A stretch of DNA of 64,000 nt from contig BSNO01000004.1 of NCBI GenBank assembly GCA_030160035.1, positions 620,001 through 684,000 on the forward strand, given 5' to 3'. Shown piece by piece: positions 62,388-64,000 of this stretch. Source of the DNA: Rhizobium albus. Its GTDB lineage: Bacteria; Pseudomonadota; Alphaproteobacteria; Rhizobiales; Rhizobiaceae. A program made the translations under genes and the position numbers. The notes under the pieces are model-generated. The model had not been told where the DNA came from. It saw only the letters and a program-made list of their open reading frames with translations, and ran no database searches. Position 1 is the stretch's first letter. Each line of letters begins with the position of its first letter.

Positions 62388-63326
62388 GATCGCCAGGTAT
62401 TTCTCGCGGCGATCCTTGACCAACGCGGCGCCGTCAAGCGCCGAAAGATCTTGCAATGCATCCGCGATCACGCTGCCAGTAGCAGCCATCGCCTGTGCCG
62501 GCTCGCGATGCGCGCCGCCGACAGGCTCGGGAATGATTCCGTCGATGATGCCGAGGTCCTTCAGGTCTTCGGCCGTGATGCGCATGCTCGTCGCGGCATC
62601 CTTGGCTTTGGTCGAGTCACGCCACAGGATCGAGGCCGCGCCTTCCGGCGAAATCACGCTGTAGATGGAGTGCTCGAGCATATAGACGCGGTTGCCCGTG
62701 GCGATCGCGATCGCGCCGCCCGAGCCGCCTTCGCCGATGATGACCGAGATGATCGGTACCTTTACCTTGAGGCACATTTCGGTGGAGCGCGCGATGGCTT
62801 CCGCCTGGCCGCGCTCTTCGGCACCAACGCCCGGATAGGCGCCTGCGGTATCGATCAGCGTCACGATCGGCATGCCGAAACGGTCCGCCATTTCCATGAC
62901 GCGGATCGCCTTGCGGTAGCCTTCAGGCTTGGCGCTGCCGAAATTGTGCCGGATGCGGGATTTGGTGTCGTGGCCCTTTTCCTGGCCGATCAGCGCGACG
63001 GGCGTACCACGAAAACGGGCGAGGCCGGCCTGAATTGCCGCGTCCTCGGAGAACTTGCGGTCACCGGCAAGCGGCGTGAACTCGGTGAAGAGCGTTTTCG
63101 CGTAATCGAGGAAATGCGGCCGGGCGGGATGACGCGCGACCTGCGTCTTCTGCCATGGCGTCAGCTTCGCGTAGATGTCGGCCATCGCATCGCGAGCGCG
63201 CGCCTCGAGCCGTGCGATCTCATCGGCCGTATCGACACTCTCGTCCTCTTCGCCCAGTTTCTTCAGCTCGTGGATCTTGCCCTCGAGATCGGAGATCGGC
63301 TTTTCGAATTCGAGATAATTATGCAT
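62370..63326 (-). CDS. accA: Acetyl-CoA carboxylase carboxyltransferase subunit alpha
   Basis: 318-residue subunit of the carboxyltransferase that, with AccD, makes malonyl-CoA for fatty-acid synthesis. N-terminal [20 protein letters not shown] and the crotonase-like core with GRAAGGG-type elements ([20 protein letters not shown]) and [14 protein letters not shown] are diagnostic. Upstream lies xerD on the same strand, the usual rhizobial order. Confidence 0.97.
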   Translation of the reverse strand: MHNYLEFEKPISDLEGKIHELKKLGEEDESVDTADEIARLEARARDAMADIYAKLTPWQKTQVARHPARPHFLDYAKTLFTEFTPLAGDRKFSEDAAIQAGLARFRGTPVALIGQEKGHDTKSRIRHNFGSAKPEGYRKAIRVMEMADRFGMPIVTLIDTAGAYPGVGAEERGQAEAIARSTEMCLKVKVPIISVIIGEGGSGGAIAIATGNRVYMLEHSIYSVISPEGAASILWRDSTKAKDAATSMRITAEDLKDLGIIDGIIPEPVGGAHREPAQAMAATGSVIADALQDLSALDGAALVKDRREKYLAIGRQQH

Positions 63327-63412
63327 GGGCCCGGTCGGTTATCTGATGGCGACGGCCGACACCTGCGTGAAGATCGTGTCGGTAAGGCGGCACGCGGCTG
63401 ACGGCCGCGCTT

Positions 63413-64000
63413 TCAGGCGTTCTCTTCCTGTTTTTTTCCGCGCTTTGCAAGGGGGTGGTGGTCCTGCACAAGCCGGTGCAGCCGCTCTTCCAGCACGTGG
63501 GTGTAGATCTGCGTGGTGGAGATGTCGGCATGGCCGAGCAGTTCCTGCACGACGCGAAGATCCGCGCCATTGGCAAGCAGATGGCTGGCAAAGGCGTGCC
63601 GCAGCACGTGCGGCGAGACGAGGGCGGTATCGAGCCCGGCCCGGCCCGCAAGCGCCTTCAAGTCGCGGGCGAACACCTGCCGCGCAAGATAGCCGCTCTC
63701 GGAATCGGCAGGAAACAGCCAGCGCTCGTCCGGTGCGCCGCCGATTCGGGCTTCGTCGACCTGCGTGGCTTGAAGGGCTGCCCGATAACGCTCGGCTGCG
63801 CGCTGCGCCCGGCCTGTCAGCGGCACGAGGCGCTCCTTTTTGCCCTTGCCGCGGATCACCAGCATGTCGCTGCGCGTCGCCACGACGCTCGCCGGCAGAG
63901 CGACCAACTCGCTCACGCGCATGCCGGTGGCGTACAGCAGTTCCAGAAGCGCCAGGAGGCGCAACCGCCGGCAGGTCTCGAATGGCGTGAGGCCCGCTTC
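63413..64000 (-). CDS. xerD: Tyrosine recombinase XerD (partial, 5' end outside the window)
   Basis: The last 195 codons of a site-specific recombinase that, with XerC, resolves chromosome dimers at dif. The catalytic domain is complete: first arginine in [10 protein letters not shown], lysine near [18 protein letters not shown] in [12 protein letters not shown], histidine in [11 protein letters not shown] and the nucleophile tyrosine in QIYTHVL. The reading frame is open to the right edge, so the N-terminal SAM-like domain lies beyond it. Confidence 0.93.
   Translation of the reverse strand, partial: EAGLTPFETCRRLRLLALLELLYATGMRVSELVALPASVVATRSDMLVIRGKGKKERLVPLTGRAQRAAERYRAALQATQVDEARIGGAPDERWLFPADSESGYLARQVFARDLKALAGRAGLDTALVSPHVLRHAFASHLLANGADLRVVQELLGHADISTTQIYTHVLEERLHRLVQDHHPLAKRGKKQEENA

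Noticed and set aside
1-64000. CRISPR arrays, tRNA, rRNA, transposases or prophage genes
   Set aside because: No regularly spaced direct repeats, no T-arm-like tRNA sequence, and no transposase, phage or integrase-like frame other than the chromosomal xerD was found on reading the sequence and the translated frames.

Overview
The window is 64 kb of chromosomal DNA from a GC-rich alphaproteobacterium of the order Hyphomicrobiales (Rhizobiales). The evidence is gene order: rpsT-dnaA-dnaN-recF-moeB flanked by enoyl-CoA hydratase, mutM, ubiE, ubiB and coaBC; lptC-lptA-lptB-rpoN-hpf-ptsN-DUF1150; tsaB-rimI-fur-plsC; and accA-xerD. An OlsB ornithine acyltransferase, a DUF1150 protein and a ROSE-type leader on an hsp20 gene fit the same group. 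The family within the order cannot be fixed from this sequence. There is no prophage, CRISPR array, complete insertion sequence, tRNA or rRNA. Most of the window is core genome, with a few accessory pieces.

Layout. 0-9.5 kb, mainly minus strand: plsC, a Fur-family regulator, rimI, tsaB, a quinone-oxidoreductase-like reductase, lspA, two RNA methyltransferases, a CoxG-like protein (plus strand), an ornithine-cyclodeaminase-like enzyme, a LapA-like protein, ihfB and sppA. 9.6-23.7 kb, mainly plus: lipopolysaccharide export genes, then rpoN, hpf, ptsN; a minus-strand hsp20-DUF1150 pair; then a nucleoside hydrolase, glnD, murJ, trpS, a universal stress protein and a NifU-like protein. 23.8-36.6 kb: hybrid histidine kinase, olsB, nth, arsC-arsH, the lysine/diaminopimelate genes dapD and dapE each followed by a small membrane protein, a copper-handling pair that includes a YcnI-PCuAC fusion, a HAD phosphatase, a DMT transporter and dut. 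37-50 kb: prfC, a BLUF photoreceptor, then the replication block moeB-recF-dnaN-dnaA-rpsT, enoyl-CoA hydratase, mutM, ubiE and ubiB. 49.9-54.5 kb: an intact antitoxin gene with a deleted toxin gene, coaBC, a GFA protein, 1-Cys peroxiredoxin, maleylacetoacetate isomerase and panC.

54.5-62.3 kb is the main accessory block. It is a tightly packed catabolic cluster for an aromatic acid by the aerobic CoA-thioester route, most likely anthranilate (2-aminobenzoate): a fused flavin monooxygenase/reductase, a short-chain dehydrogenase, a MarR regulator, a crotonase, an acyl-CoA dehydrogenase, an aryl-CoA ligase and a RidA-type deaminase. Two inverted repeats upstream of the first gene are candidate operators, and a rhizobial-type palindromic repeat sits inside the cluster. 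accA and the 3' part of xerD close the window.

Functional links: rpoN, ptsN and glnD, all nitrogen-control genes, lie within 8 kb; dapD and dapE catalyse nearby steps of one pathway; coaBC and panC both serve coenzyme A synthesis, on which the neighbouring CoA-dependent catabolic cluster draws. The best non-coding signals are a heat-shock promoter plus ROSE-like thermometer at hsp20, a hairpin covering the ribosome binding site of the BLUF gene, and the operator-like repeats at the antitoxin and aromatic clusters.
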